Shown here: in pieces, positions 26,209 to 34,864 of the stretch
How the letters are laid out: every line of letters begins with the position of its first letter
How positions within the stretch are numbered: the stretch's first letter is position 1
Assembly (NCBI GenBank): GCA_016789265.1
Contig: JAEUQK010000018.1
Location: 124,001 to 188,000 of the forward strand
From: Blastocatellia bacterium
GTDB taxonomy: Bacteria > Acidobacteriota > Blastocatellia > Pyrinomonadales > Pyrinomonadaceae
Direction: 5' to 3'
DNA: 64,000 nucleotides
Position numbers and translations under genes: made by a program
The notes under the pieces: model-generated
Databases searched by the model: none
Seen by the model: the letters and a program-made list of their open reading frames with translations, nothing else
What the model was told of the DNA's origin: nothing

Positions 26209-27141
26209 TCAATCAATTCTGTGCGGCAGCGGACGCAGGCTTTCTTCTTCGCTCATCTCGCGGTAGGCGCATACTCGATTTCTGCCTTCGCGCTTTGCTC
26301 TATAAAGTGCGGAATCGGCGATCTCTACGAGCTCGATCGGGTCGCTCGAATCGTCCGGAAACGATGCAACACCGATACTTATCGTCACCCGATGTGATGC
26401 TGCCGCCTTGCCCTGTCTGATCACGCTGAACTCGGCCTTTTCGATCGCGGCCCGGATGCGCTCTGCCGCTATGAGCCCCTGGGCCAGATCGGCATCCAGA
26501 AGGAACGCGGCAAACTCTTCGCCGCCAAAGCGTGACGCGGCATCACCGCTTCTCATTATTCCTATGATGCACTGCCCGATCTCTTCGAGCGTTTTGCTGC
26601 CTGTTAGGTGACCGTAGGTGTCGTTTACGAGTTTGAAATGATCAACGTCCATCACCAGGACACACAGTTGCCGCCCTTCGGCTTTTGCCCTTGCAGATTC
26701 CCGTCTTAGTTCCGAAAAGAAAGAGCGGCTCGAGAGGAGCCCTGTGAGGTCGTCGTGCGTGATCAGACGATGTATCTGACGTTGGTACTCGCGGTCAATC
26801 TCATCGAGAAGTTCGAAGCGGAGGATATGTTCGCCGATGGTGATCTTATCGCCGTGGGTCAGGTGCGCCTCCTCTATCTTTTCGCCATTCACAAAAACGC
26901 CGTTCCGCGAACTGAGATTCGAGATCACGTATTCGGTGGCGCCGGTCGATCCGTTGATGATCGTATGGATCTTTGCGTGCCGCCTGGAGACCTTTGCGTC
27001 GTTGACCCTAACGTCCGCTTCGAGGGCGCGGCCGAGTATCACATCTTCGCGCTCAAGCGGTATCGGCACGGCGATAAGCTCTCCGCTTAAAAACACTAAC
27101 GCCGGTCTAAGATCTCTTAATTGCCTTTCGGGTTTTTGCAT
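26209..27141 (-). CDS. FHA-GGDEF diguanylate cyclase
   Basis: A 310-residue protein. The FHA domain (about 15-110) has ILGRALEADVRVNDAKVSRRHAKI and SSRNGVFVNG, the phospho-threonine-binding core. A GGDEF domain (about 135-295) has DDLTGLLSSRSFF and RFGGEEFAAFL, an intact GGEEF active site. The family makes c-di-GMP, here probably gated by binding a phosphorylated protein. No inhibitory RxxD site is evident upstream of the signature. It lies directly upstream of the pilus cluster in the same direction, consistent with a link to surface motility (inference). Confidence 0.92.
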   Translation of the reverse strand: MQKPERQLRDLRPALVFLSGELIAVPIPLEREDVILGRALEADVRVNDAKVSRRHAKIHTIINGSTGATEYVISNLSSRNGVFVNGEKIEEAHLTHGDKITIGEHILRFELLDEIDREYQRQIHRLITHDDLTGLLSSRSFFSELRRESARAKAEGRQLCVLVMDVDHFKLVNDTYGHLTGSKTLEEIGQCIIGIMRSGDAASRFGGEEFAAFLLDADLAQGLIAAERIRAAIEKAEFSVIRQGKAAASHRVTISIGVASFPDDSSDPIELVEIADSALYRAKREGRNRVCAYREMSEEESLRPLPHRID

Positions 27142-27280
27142 ACTGCAGGCGGCGGGATCGACGCGAGGCTTACAAGGCCCAATAATAAGAATAACTTAAA
27201 CATAGCAGGATATGCCAGAGAAAAACTCCAAGGTCGGCGCGCTAAGTATTTTCCCCATATTTCGGTAACATCTTTCTAAC

Positions 27281-28348
27281 GTGAAGATCCTCTTCGTAAA
27301 GCTGGGCGCCATTGGCGATATCGTCCACACACTTCCGGCGCTGGCGGCGGTACGGAATGCGTTTCCCGCGGCCGAGATATCATGGGTCGCGGAAACTCGT
27401 TCGGCCGAGATACTTCGCGGCAATCTCCTCATCGACCACTTGATCGAGATCGACACGCGATCAATTCGCCGACGCCGGCCGGTGGATGAGCTTATCGGAG
27501 AACTCAGGGTCCAGGCCCGCGGGCTTCGCAGGAACAAGTACGATATTGCTCTCGACTTTCAGGGGCTTCTCAAATCAGCGGTGATCGCAAAGCTATCGGG
27601 CGCAAAACGACGTGTAGGCTTTGACCGCCGAAGTTTGCGCGAACCGTCCAGCCGCTTGCTGATGACACAGACCGTCGAGGTTCCGCGCGACATAAATGTT
27701 ATTCACAAGAACCTTGCCCTCGCTGCCGGAGCCTTGGAGATCGTCGTTCCGGGCGGCGATCTTGAATTCCCGATATCGGTCAACCCCGAGCATGTCAGGG
27801 AAGCGGAAGCGGTGCGAACCGCGATCGGCGGAGATTTTGCGATACTGAATCCCGGCGGCGGTTGGGTGACCAAGCTTTGGCCGGCCGAACGCTTTGGCGA
27901 ACTCGCGGAAATGCTGTGGTCCCGGCTTGGAATCGCTTCGGCGGTCTCGACCGGGCCAAAGGAAGCGCATCTCGCCGAACGCGTACGATCAAAACTAAGG
28001 GATGCCAAAGTTGTTTTTGCCGGGCCTTCGCTGAAGGGGTTTTACGAGCTTTCTAAAAAGGCAAAAGTTTACATCGGCGGCGACACGGGCCCTACCCATC
28101 TAGCCGTGGCAGCAGGCACGCCGGTTGTCGGCATCTTTGGCCCGACAGAATGGTGGCGAAACGGCAGTCCGTTTTCGGATGATATTTGCGTCGAACGCAA
28201 GGACATCGGCTGCCGTGTTGATTGCCATCGCAGGCGATGTTCAAATTGGATATGTATGGAAATAACGGCCGAAACCGTTTTCAATGCCGTTAAAAAACGC
28301 CTCGAGTCGCAAAGGGATCGAAAGCGAGGTCACGTCGTCAATTTATAA
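27281..28348 (+). CDS. waaC: Glycosyltransferase family 9, heptosyltransferase I-like
   Basis: A 355-residue protein starting with GTG. The N-terminal MKILFVKLGAIGDIVHTLPAL and the C-terminal YIGGDTGPTHLAVAAGTPVVGIFGPTEWWRNG match GT-B heptosyltransferases that add L-glycero-D-manno-heptose to the LPS inner core. This supports a diderm organism with LPS. The next gene overlaps by 1 bp (TAATG), so translation is coupled. Confidence 0.88.
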   Translation: MKILFVKLGAIGDIVHTLPALAAVRNAFPAAEISWVAETRSAEILRGNLLIDHLIEIDTRSIRRRRPVDELIGELRVQARGLRRNKYDIALDFQGLLKSAVIAKLSGAKRRVGFDRRSLREPSSRLLMTQTVEVPRDINVIHKNLALAAGALEIVVPGGDLEFPISVNPEHVREAEAVRTAIGGDFAILNPGGGWVTKLWPAERFGELAEMLWSRLGIASAVSTGPKEAHLAERVRSKLRDAKVVFAGPSLKGFYELSKKAKVYIGGDTGPTHLAVAAGTPVVGIFGPTEWWRNGSPFSDDICVERKDIGCRVDCHRRRCSNWICMEITAETVFNAVKKRLESQRDRKRGHVVNL

Positions 28349-28896
28349 TGTCTTCAAGGTTTACCAGGTTTCTCCAACGCTATCGTGTATTTTCAGGATT
28401 CCTGTTTGCACTAATTTATTTGTTTTTTTCGGCGCCATCGATCGTTACGCTTGCAGCGGGTTTTGGTATTGCCGCTGTCGGTATTCTGATCCGGGCGTGG
28501 GCATGCGGCCACATAAGAAAGACCCGCGAACTAGATACTTCCGGCCCGTACGCGTTTACGCGAAATCCGCTTTATTTCGGAACTCTGATTATAACGATCG
28601 GATTCGGCGTAGCGTCCGGCGTTTGGTGGCTCGCTTTGCTTAGTCTTCTATTCTTCGCAAGCATCTATTTTCCCGTGATAAACGTCGAAGCAGAAGAACT
28701 AGAGAACGTCATCGGTGATGAATATCGGGAGTATGCCGAAGCAGTTCCGTTGTTCCTTCCGCGTTTGACGCCCTGGAAAAAATCGGAACGCAGGTTTGAT
28801 TTTCAGTTATACTTGAAACACGGCGAATATCTTGCGGCTACCGGCTCGGTTTTGGCCGCCGCTGTTCTTGCCGCAAAGATCTATTTTTTCAGATAA
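28348..28896 (+). CDS. Isoprenylcysteine carboxyl methyltransferase (ICMT/PEMT)-like membrane protein
   Basis: A 182-residue protein. Several membrane helices are predicted. The conserved segment GPYAFTRNPLYFGTLIITIG and NVEAEELENVIGDEYREY match the bacterial ICMT/PEMT fold, which uses SAM at the membrane. The substrate is unknown; lipids or quinone-like molecules are more plausible than prenylated proteins in bacteria. It is part of the waaC operon. Confidence 0.85.
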   Translation: MSSRFTRFLQRYRVFSGFLFALIYLFFSAPSIVTLAAGFGIAAVGILIRAWACGHIRKTRELDTSGPYAFTRNPLYFGTLIITIGFGVASGVWWLALLSLLFFASIYFPVINVEAEELENVIGDEYREYAEAVPLFLPRLTPWKKSERRFDFQLYLKHGEYLAATGSVLAAAVLAAKIYFFR

Positions 28897-28899
28897 ACG

Positions 28900-29712
28900 A
28901 TGGTCCGCTTTTCGATCAGAAATTTGATTTTCACCGCTGTTTTCGTGCTGTCGGCCGCGGTCGCTTTCGCGCAGCCGTCCGCCGTGCCGTTTTCGGATGG
29001 CGAGACCCTTACTTACGAGGGCAAGCTTAGCAAGATCATCTCGGGGATAAGCGTTGCCGACCTTACATTTAAGGTCGATCGTGTTGCCGGTGACGATTTT
29101 CGGATCGTTGCCGAGGCGCGCTCGAAAGGAACGCTTCTTAAGCTTTTCCGTTTTACTTTTCTACAGCGGCTTGAATCGACCATCGACAACGACGTGTTTC
29201 GTGTGAACAAGACGGTCAAACACGACGTTCAAAAGGACCGCGTCCGCGACAGCGAAGCTCTTTTCGATTACGGCGACAAGCGCGTGACATATACAGAGAT
29301 CGACCCGAAAGAACCGATGAAGCCGCCGCGCAAGATCGCTTCCGAGATCGAAGGCACGACTCATGACCTTGTTTCCGGCGTTTATAGCCTGAGAATGCTG
29401 CCGCTTGCTGTAGGCAAGTCGTTTACGCTGAAGGTTAGTGATTCCGGTCTGGTTTACGACGTTCCGATCCGGGTGACTGCCCGCGAACTCCAAAAGACGG
29501 AGATCGGCAAGGTCTGGTGCTTTCGCGTCGAACCCGCGGTTTTCGGTCCCGGACGCCTGATCGAAAGCAAAGGAAGCATGATCATCTGGATCACGGACGA
29601 CGAAAAACGCCTTCCGGTGCGTTCACGTGTGAACACTTCCATTGGCCGGCTCGATATCAAGATACAGTCCGTTTCCAATGGGACCGGTACCTCACAGACC
29701 GCCAAAAAATAA
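28900..29712 (+). CDS. Exported DUF3108 protein
   Basis: A 270-residue protein with a signal peptide (about 1-25, VAFAQ). The DUF3108 core begins PFSDGETLTYEGKLSKIISGISVAD and contains LRMLPLAVGKSF and VWCFRVEP. DUF3108 proteins are periplasmic beta-rich proteins of unknown role, often near envelope genes. It lies 3 bp after the ICMT gene and is followed by a terminator. Confidence 0.82.
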   Translation: MVRFSIRNLIFTAVFVLSAAVAFAQPSAVPFSDGETLTYEGKLSKIISGISVADLTFKVDRVAGDDFRIVAEARSKGTLLKLFRFTFLQRLESTIDNDVFRVNKTVKHDVQKDRVRDSEALFDYGDKRVTYTEIDPKEPMKPPRKIASEIEGTTHDLVSGVYSLRMLPLAVGKSFTLKVSDSGLVYDVPIRVTARELQKTEIGKVWCFRVEPAVFGPGRLIESKGSMIIWITDDEKRLPVRSRVNTSIGRLDIKIQSVSNGTGTSQTAKK

Positions 29713-29740
29713 GCGTTTAGCTTGTAACTTAGCTCCAAAG

Positions 29741-29779
29741 ACCGCATAATTCCATATTTCGGAATTCGTGCGGTTTTTT
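29741..29779 (+). terminator. Rho-independent terminator whose T-run touches the next start codon
   Basis: ACCGCATAATTCC pairs imperfectly with GGAATTCGTGCGGT around a 7-nt loop, followed by six T. The last T (29779) is directly before the ATG at 29780. It probably ends the waaC operon. Confidence 0.7.
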
Positions 29780-30811
29780 ATGAGTGAGATCGATAAATTG
29801 GAAGACGTAGAAGAATATTCACCTGTTTCGTCGGGCGAAACGGTTCGATCGGCTGACGCCGATGCATTGATAGCTGCACGCATCGCGGCGGCGCTTGAAG
29901 AGGAACCGGCAGCCGATCCGGAAGCGGAGCTTTCGCCGGCATTCAAGGAACTCCGCGAGCCCAAATTGCCTGCGTTGCCGCGAGAAAACCGCGCCCGCCT
30001 GCTGATGCAGACGCCGACACGCGTTTATTTTTACTGGTCGCTTAAGAACAATCCGTTTCAGATCTTGCACCGCGCGTTCGGGGATAATCGAGGCAGCTAT
30101 ACGCTCGTCGTAAAGCTCATCAACCTGACACGCGAGACCGAAGAGATCCACGCTGTGGATGCCGAAGGAAATTACTGGTTCAACGTCGATCCCGATTCAA
30201 CCTATCGCGCCGAGATCGGTTTCTATGCGCCGAACCGTCCTTATTTCCGCGCGCTCTATTCGAATACGGTCACGACGCCGCGAAAAAGCCCGAGCCCTCG
30301 TATTGCGACCGATGCCGATTGGACCGTTAATGCCGATCAGTTTGCCGAGGTTCTTGACGCTTCCGGTTTCCGCCGCGATGCTTACGAGGTAGCTCTCGCC
30401 GGCGACGACATCGAGGCAAGCAACTCCGCCACGCGTGAAGCCTTTGCGGAGTTCATTGGCGACGATACAGTGTTTGACGGGTTTACCGCTGACGAACTTA
30501 GATACGCCTTGCTTGCTATCGCTTCCGGCGTGCCCATCGAGGAACTCCGCTGGAAGATCAGCGCGTCGCTCTTCGCACTGCTGCAGGCAAATCTTGCTCG
30601 GCTCACTAGCGATTCGGCAATCGGCGCTCTTCGCGACCATTTTGATCTGGGCGAAGTTGAGATAGTCGAAGAGGAACAGCTCGCCGCCGTTTACGGCGCA
30701 AGTCTCGTCCACTTCCCCAAGACTGTCACCCGCCGCAAGGTCAGAACCGCCGCTGGTAAGCGGTGGGCTGAGCAGCCGTCGCTGCCGTCGAGCCCTTCGG
30801 GCGGCTGGTAA
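29780..30811 (+). CDS. DUF4912-domain protein
   Basis: A 343-residue protein. It has an acidic, Ala-rich N-terminus, then the DUF4912 core (about 70-180: MQTPTRVYFYWSLKNNPFQI, YWFNVDPDSTYRAEIGFY) and a helical C-terminal part. In several phyla DUF4912 genes sit next to GH57 branching enzymes, as here, suggesting a glycan-related function. The tail (RWAEQPSLPSSPSGGW) is encoded by the left REP-like repeat of the adjacent transposon, so the original C-terminus may have been altered. The start abuts a terminator T-run, and no Shine-Dalgarno is seen. Confidence 0.8.
   Translation: MSEIDKLEDVEEYSPVSSGETVRSADADALIAARIAAALEEEPAADPEAELSPAFKELREPKLPALPRENRARLLMQTPTRVYFYWSLKNNPFQILHRAFGDNRGSYTLVVKLINLTRETEEIHAVDAEGNYWFNVDPDSTYRAEIGFYAPNRPYFRALYSNTVTTPRKSPSPRIATDADWTVNADQFAEVLDASGFRRDAYEVALAGDDIEASNSATREAFAEFIGDDTVFDGFTADELRYALLAIASGVPIEELRWKISASLFALLQANLARLTSDSAIGALRDHFDLGEVEIVEEEQLAAVYGASLVHFPKTVTRRKVRTAAGKRWAEQPSLPSSPSGGW
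30740..30770 (+). repeat. Left REP-like repeat
   Basis: It contains the hairpin CCGCCGCT-GGTA-AGCGGTGG, an 8-bp stem with one G-T pair. It overlaps the last codons of the DUF4912 gene and is the inverse of 31438-31468. Confidence 0.7.
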
Positions 30812-30842
30812 GTCAGAACCATCGCTGTTGTGCAGTGGTCAG
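30812..30842 (+). repeat. Degenerate second REP-like copy
   Basis: It shares the GTCAGAACC prefix and the overall hairpin plan with the left repeat, with a diverged stem. It begins right after the DUF4912 stop codon and is in direct orientation to the left repeat. Confidence 0.45.
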
Positions 30843-30875
30843 CGAAGTGATCGGTACCTTCGGCCATGTTCAAAG

Positions 30876-31385
30876 ATGTGGAACGACACCGCAATTCCGT
30901 TGGCATTTCTGATCACATTTCGGTGTCATGGCACGTGGCTTCACGGTGATGAGCGGGGTTCGGTTGATCTAAGTAACAACGTATTTGGTACGCCCGTTAT
31001 CCCGTCTCACCCCAGATGGCATTCGGCCTCCGAGGCAAACCTTGCTTATCCTCAGGTATTTCTCAGTGCAGAAATGCGAGATTCGGTCGAAACGGCGATA
31101 AAGGAAACTTGCCATTTCCGTGATCGGATACTTTATGCAATAAATATAAGGACTAATCATGGACACGTCGTTGTAAACGCGGGTTCCGAAAGCCCGTCGA
31201 AGGTGCTCCAAGCATTGAAGGCAAACGCACCGAGACATATGCGGCAACGCGGCGTTTGGCGTGAAAAGTATAGTCCTTGGTCTGTTCGCGGCAGCAAACG
31301 CTACTTGTGGAATGACAAAAGCGTGAACGCTGCGGTCGATAACGTGTTGTACGGCCAGGGAAACGAGTTGCCGAATTTCGATTGA
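30876..31385 (+). CDS. REP-associated tyrosine transposase (RAYT, IS200-like Y1 family)
   Basis: A 169-residue protein. AFLITFRCHGTWLHGDERGS and the HxH motif in NIRTNHGHVVV match Y1/HUH single-strand transposases of the RAYT type; the downstream region VRGSKRYLWNDKSVNAAVDN is conserved in acidobacterial members. RAYTs are generally domesticated and move or maintain REP hairpins. Inverted REP-like hairpins flank this gene, as expected. The catalytic Tyr cannot be assigned with certainty. The ATG at 30876 is used; an in-frame start at 30828 would lie in the repeat. Confidence 0.82.
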   Translation: MWNDTAIPLAFLITFRCHGTWLHGDERGSVDLSNNVFGTPVIPSHPRWHSASEANLAYPQVFLSAEMRDSVETAIKETCHFRDRILYAINIRTNHGHVVVNAGSESPSKVLQALKANAPRHMRQRGVWREKYSPWSVRGSKRYLWNDKSVNAAVDNVLYGQGNELPNFD

Positions 31386-31437
31386 CATCGTTCGGATCGG
31401 TCACGTTAACCTTGGCAGCAAAAAAAGACGCTTTCCG

Positions 31438-31468
31438 CAGCCCACCGCTTACCAGCGGCGGTACTGAC
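31438..31468 (-). repeat. Right REP-like repeat (inverted)
   Basis: The reverse complement of the left repeat with one difference. It ends 5 bp before the start codon of the GH57 gene and therefore occupies its ribosome-binding region. Confidence 0.7.
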
Positions 31469-31473
31469 AAATT

Positions 31474-33132
31474 ATGCCGGTTGGTTACTTCAGCCTGATC
31501 CTCCACGCACACCTGCCGTTCGTCAGGCATCCTGAGTATCCCGAATTTCTCGAAGAAGACTGGTTTTACGAAGCTATCACCGAGGTTTATCTTCCGCTGA
31601 TCTTCATTCTTCAAAATCTGCACGAGGCCGGTGCCGGCCCGCGTCTGGCGATGAACATCTCGCCGCCGCTGTGCGAGATGCTTGCCGATAAGCTGCTCGA
31701 AGAACGCTACACTCGCCATCTCGAAAACCTTCTCGAGCTCGCCCGAAAGGAAGAGGAACGCACACGGAGCGAAGCACCGGAGTTCATCGAAGCCGCGCAG
31801 ATGTATGTCGAAAATCTCTCGATGTCGCTGCATCTCTGGAATGACCGGTATGGCCGCAATCTGATCAATGCATTTCGCGAACTTCAGGAAGAAGGCGTGC
31901 TTGAGATCATAACCTGCACGGCAACACACGGCTTCATGCCGCTGATCTCCACGCCAGAAGCACGCCGCGCGCAGGTTCAGCTCGCCGTTGCAAATTACCG
32001 CAAGCATTTTGGACGAAGCCCGCGCGGCATCTGGCTCGCCGAATGTGCCTACGAACCGGGCATCGAAACGCTGCTAAAAGAGGCCGGCATCGAATATTTC
32101 ATCGCCGATACCCACGCTCTGCTTTACGGTGATCCGCGACCGAAGTTCGGCGTGCACGCTCCCGTGGTTTGTCCAAATGGCGTCGCCGTTTTCGCACGTG
32201 ATGTCGAGACAAGCCAGCAGGTCTGGTCGGCCGAGATCGGCTATCCGGGCAACGACCTCTACCGCGAATTTTACCGCGACATCGGCTGGGACGCTCCGAT
32301 GGATTATCTCAAGCCGCATCTTCATGCTGACGGTGCGCGCCGCCACCTCGGCCTGAAGTATCACCGCATAACGGGCAAGGACGTGCCGCAGCAGGCCAAA
32401 AAGCCGTATCTGCCGTCGCTCGCGCGCGAAAAGGTCGCCGAAAATGCAATGCACTTCATCGGCGAACGCATCAAACAGGCGTACAAACTCCGCGAAACTT
32501 TCGAGGGCCATCCGCCGCTTGTCGTCTCGCCCTACGACGCCGAACTCTTCGGCCATTGGTGGTTCGAAGGGCCGCAGTTCATTGATTTCTTTTTTAGGAA
32601 ATTACATTGGGACCAATCGGAGATCGTGGCGGCAACACCCGGCGATTTTCTAGATTCTGGCATTTCCATTCAGCGTCAGCAGCCGACCGCGTCTTCATGG
32701 GGCGAAGCCGGTTACTACAAGGTCTGGCTAAACGAAGGCAATTCGTGGATGTATCCGTACCAGCACGACGCCGAACGCCGCATGACCGAGTATGCCAACA
32801 AATGGAGCGGGGACACCTCTGTCCCCACCGATACGGCAGCATCGGGAAATGAACTTGCGCGGCGGATCCTCAACCAAATGGCCCGCGAACTCCTGCTCGC
32901 GCAATCGTCCGACTGGGCTTTTCAGATCTATCAGGGCACGACGGTCGAATACTCGTCGCGGCGTTTCCAATCGCACATCCACCGATTCAACCTCCTCGCC
33001 GAAATGCTCGACACGCTGCTAGCCGATCCGCAGTCCTCAATCCTCTCTCAGCATTCCCTCGACCTGCTCGCCGAGATCGAATCGCGCGACAACATCTTTC
33101 CGGAACTCGACTTCCGTATCTATTGCGGTTGA
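31474..33132 (+). CDS. GH57 1,4-alpha-glucan branching enzyme (DUF1957 type)
   Basis: A 552-residue protein. The N-terminal SLILHAHLPFVRHPEYP, the nucleophile region GIWLAECAYEPGIE (Glu), SPYDAELFGHWWFEG (catalytic Asp), and the C-terminal DUF1957 helical domain (about 425-545) match GH57 branching enzymes, which form alpha-1,6 branches in glycogen. No secretion signal is present. The N-terminus aligns with the usual family start, yet the RBS region is occupied by the REP-like repeat. A palindrome inside codons 446-451 suggests a small insertion. Confidence 0.93.
   Translation: MPVGYFSLILHAHLPFVRHPEYPEFLEEDWFYEAITEVYLPLIFILQNLHEAGAGPRLAMNISPPLCEMLADKLLEERYTRHLENLLELARKEEERTRSEAPEFIEAAQMYVENLSMSLHLWNDRYGRNLINAFRELQEEGVLEIITCTATHGFMPLISTPEARRAQVQLAVANYRKHFGRSPRGIWLAECAYEPGIETLLKEAGIEYFIADTHALLYGDPRPKFGVHAPVVCPNGVAVFARDVETSQQVWSAEIGYPGNDLYREFYRDIGWDAPMDYLKPHLHADGARRHLGLKYHRITGKDVPQQAKKPYLPSLAREKVAENAMHFIGERIKQAYKLRETFEGHPPLVVSPYDAELFGHWWFEGPQFIDFFFRKLHWDQSEIVAATPGDFLDSGISIQRQQPTASSWGEAGYYKVWLNEGNSWMYPYQHDAERRMTEYANKWSGDTSVPTDTAASGNELARRILNQMARELLLAQSSDWAFQIYQGTTVEYSSRRFQSHIHRFNLLAEMLDTLLADPQSSILSQHSLDLLAEIESRDNIFPELDFRIYCG
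32809..32826. repeat. Palindrome inside the GH57 gene
   Basis: GGGGACA-CCTC-TGTCCCC, a perfect 7-bp inverted repeat, codes for the GDTSVP stretch in an apparent loop. It resembles short palindromic insertions common in this group. Confidence 0.5.
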
Positions 33133-33456
33133 TGGTCTGTAAACGCAAAAAGACCAAGGACGCATTTCTGCGCCCCTGATCTTCATTCGCTTTGCCCAGC
33201 GCGGAAGTACACGCGAACACCGGACGGCTTCAGATTCCAAATGCCAGATCTTAGGGACAGCTTGGTTCTATATTCGTGTACTCTATTGCTATTCCGTGGT
33301 CGCGGCTTTTTCACTCGTCATTCTCAGATCTCTGTGTTCTTTGTGGTTAGATCTTCCTCGTCACTCACTCGTTACTCGTCCCTCATCGCTAAAGCATTGT
33401 TTGCGATTCACACGTCGCAGTTCTATCATTAAATTATTGAAGATCGGAGGGTTTTG
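33133..33456. other. Intergenic region without a recognised gene
   Basis: Between the GH57 gene and inositol-phosphate synthase I see no convincing coding sequence. A 63-codon open frame at 33241-33432 is low-complexity and has no family resemblance. The right end carries the GGAGG ribosome site (33446-33450) of the next gene. Confidence 0.6.
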
Positions 33457-34773
33457 ATGGCATCAAGGGGCGTGGACATTGCTCCCGCAGAAGGAAAATT
33501 GGGCATCTTGCTTGTCGGCCTTGGCGCGGTCTCGACCACGCTGGTCGCGGGCGTCGAGGCGATAAAACGCGGCATTTCAAAGCCGATCGGCAGCCTTACG
33601 CAGATGGGCACGATCCGACTGGGCAAGCGGACCGATGCCAGAGTACCCAAGATAAAGGATTTTGTGCCGCTCGCCTCGCTCGACGACATCGTTTTCGGAG
33701 CGTGGGATATCTTCAGCGATAACGCGTTCGAAGCTGCAATGAATGCCGGCGTTCTCGAAAAAGACCTGCTGAATCAGGTCTCGGAACAGCTCGCCAGCCT
33801 GAAACCGATGCCCGCCGTCTTCGAGCAGAACTACGTCAAACGGCTCCACGGCGAAAATATCAAGACCGGTAAGACCAAGATGGAGCTTGCCGAGCAGCTA
33901 ATTGAAGATATCGCAAGGTTTAAGTCCGAAAATGGATGCGACCGGCTCGTCATGGTCTGGGCCGCCTCGACCGAGATCTTCCTAGAGGAAACAGACGTAC
34001 ATCGTTCCGTCGAAGCCTTTGAAAAAGGACTCTACGACAACGATCCGGCCATCGCTCCGTCAATGATCTACGCCTACGCGGCGATCAAGTCAGGCGTGCC
34101 CTTTGCCAACGGCGCACCGAATCTGACAGCGGATATCCCTGCGTTGACCAAGCTTGCGGAGGCCAACCGCGTGCCGATCTGCGGAAAGGACTTCAAAACC
34201 GGCCAGACCCTGATGAAGACCATCCTCGCGCCCGGCCTCAAATCGCGTATGCTCGGCCTCGAGGGCTGGTATTCGACCAACATCCTCGGCAACCGCGACG
34301 GGGAAGTGCTCGACGACCCGGAAAACTTCAAGACCAAAGAAGAATCAAAGCTTTCCGTCCTCGAACATATCCTGCAGCCTGACGTCTATCCCGACCTCTA
34401 TGACGGTTTCTCTCACGTCGTCCGTATCAACTACTATCCTCCGAGAGGCGATAATAAAGAAGGATGGGACGCGATCGATCTTTTTGGGTGGCTCGGCTAC
34501 ACGATGCAGATCAAGATCGATTTTCTTTGCCGCGATTCGATCTTGGCTGCGCCATTGGCATTGGACCTTGCCTTGTTCATGGATCTTGCCCAGCGGGCCG
34601 GAATGAAAGGCGTTCAGGAATGGCTGTCGTTCTATTTCAAGGCTCCCCAGACGGCACCGGGGCTATATCCCGAACACGACATATTTATACAGCTAATGAA
34701 GCTGAAAAACACCCTTCGGCACATGAAGGGCGAGGACCTCATAACGCATCTCGGCCTCGAATATTACGATTGA
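33457..34773 (+). CDS. ino1: Myo-inositol-1-phosphate synthase
   Basis: A 438-residue protein. The N-terminal Rossmann segment LGILLVGLGAVSTTLVAGVEAI, then the core GKDFKTGQTLMKTILAPGLK and LEGWYSTNILGNRDGEVL, are signatures of NAD-dependent inositol-3-phosphate synthase, which converts glucose-6-phosphate to 1L-myo-inositol-1-phosphate. GGAGG lies 6 nt before the ATG at 33457. The product could feed phosphoinositides or compatible solutes; no such genes are adjacent. It follows the GH57 gene in the same direction but 320 bp away, so it probably has its own promoter. Confidence 0.95.
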   Translation: MASRGVDIAPAEGKLGILLVGLGAVSTTLVAGVEAIKRGISKPIGSLTQMGTIRLGKRTDARVPKIKDFVPLASLDDIVFGAWDIFSDNAFEAAMNAGVLEKDLLNQVSEQLASLKPMPAVFEQNYVKRLHGENIKTGKTKMELAEQLIEDIARFKSENGCDRLVMVWAASTEIFLEETDVHRSVEAFEKGLYDNDPAIAPSMIYAYAAIKSGVPFANGAPNLTADIPALTKLAEANRVPICGKDFKTGQTLMKTILAPGLKSRMLGLEGWYSTNILGNRDGEVLDDPENFKTKEESKLSVLEHILQPDVYPDLYDGFSHVVRINYYPPRGDNKEGWDAIDLFGWLGYTMQIKIDFLCRDSILAAPLALDLALFMDLAQRAGMKGVQEWLSFYFKAPQTAPGLYPEHDIFIQLMKLKNTLRHMKGEDLITHLGLEYYD

Positions 34774-34864
34774 CCGTTACGCAATTTCCCACCTCTGTCC
34801 TCGTCTATTTTTCATTAGGCCGAACCGCGAGTTTCGGCAAGTCTGATCAATAGGAGAAATTATC

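Larger units (their letters stand above)
30740..31468. mobile_element. REP-associated transposase unit with inverted REP-like ends
   Basis: The unit runs from the left REP-like repeat (30740-30770) through the transposase gene to the inverted right copy (31438-31468). The ends match at 30 of 31 bases. It separates two genes, DUF4912 and GH57, that are usually neighbours. No target-site duplication was recognised. Confidence 0.65.

Noticed and set aside
33241..33432. 63-codon open frame between GH57 and inositol-phosphate synthase
   Set aside because: Low-complexity Ser/Leu/Phe composition, no RBS and no family resemblance; treated as non-coding.
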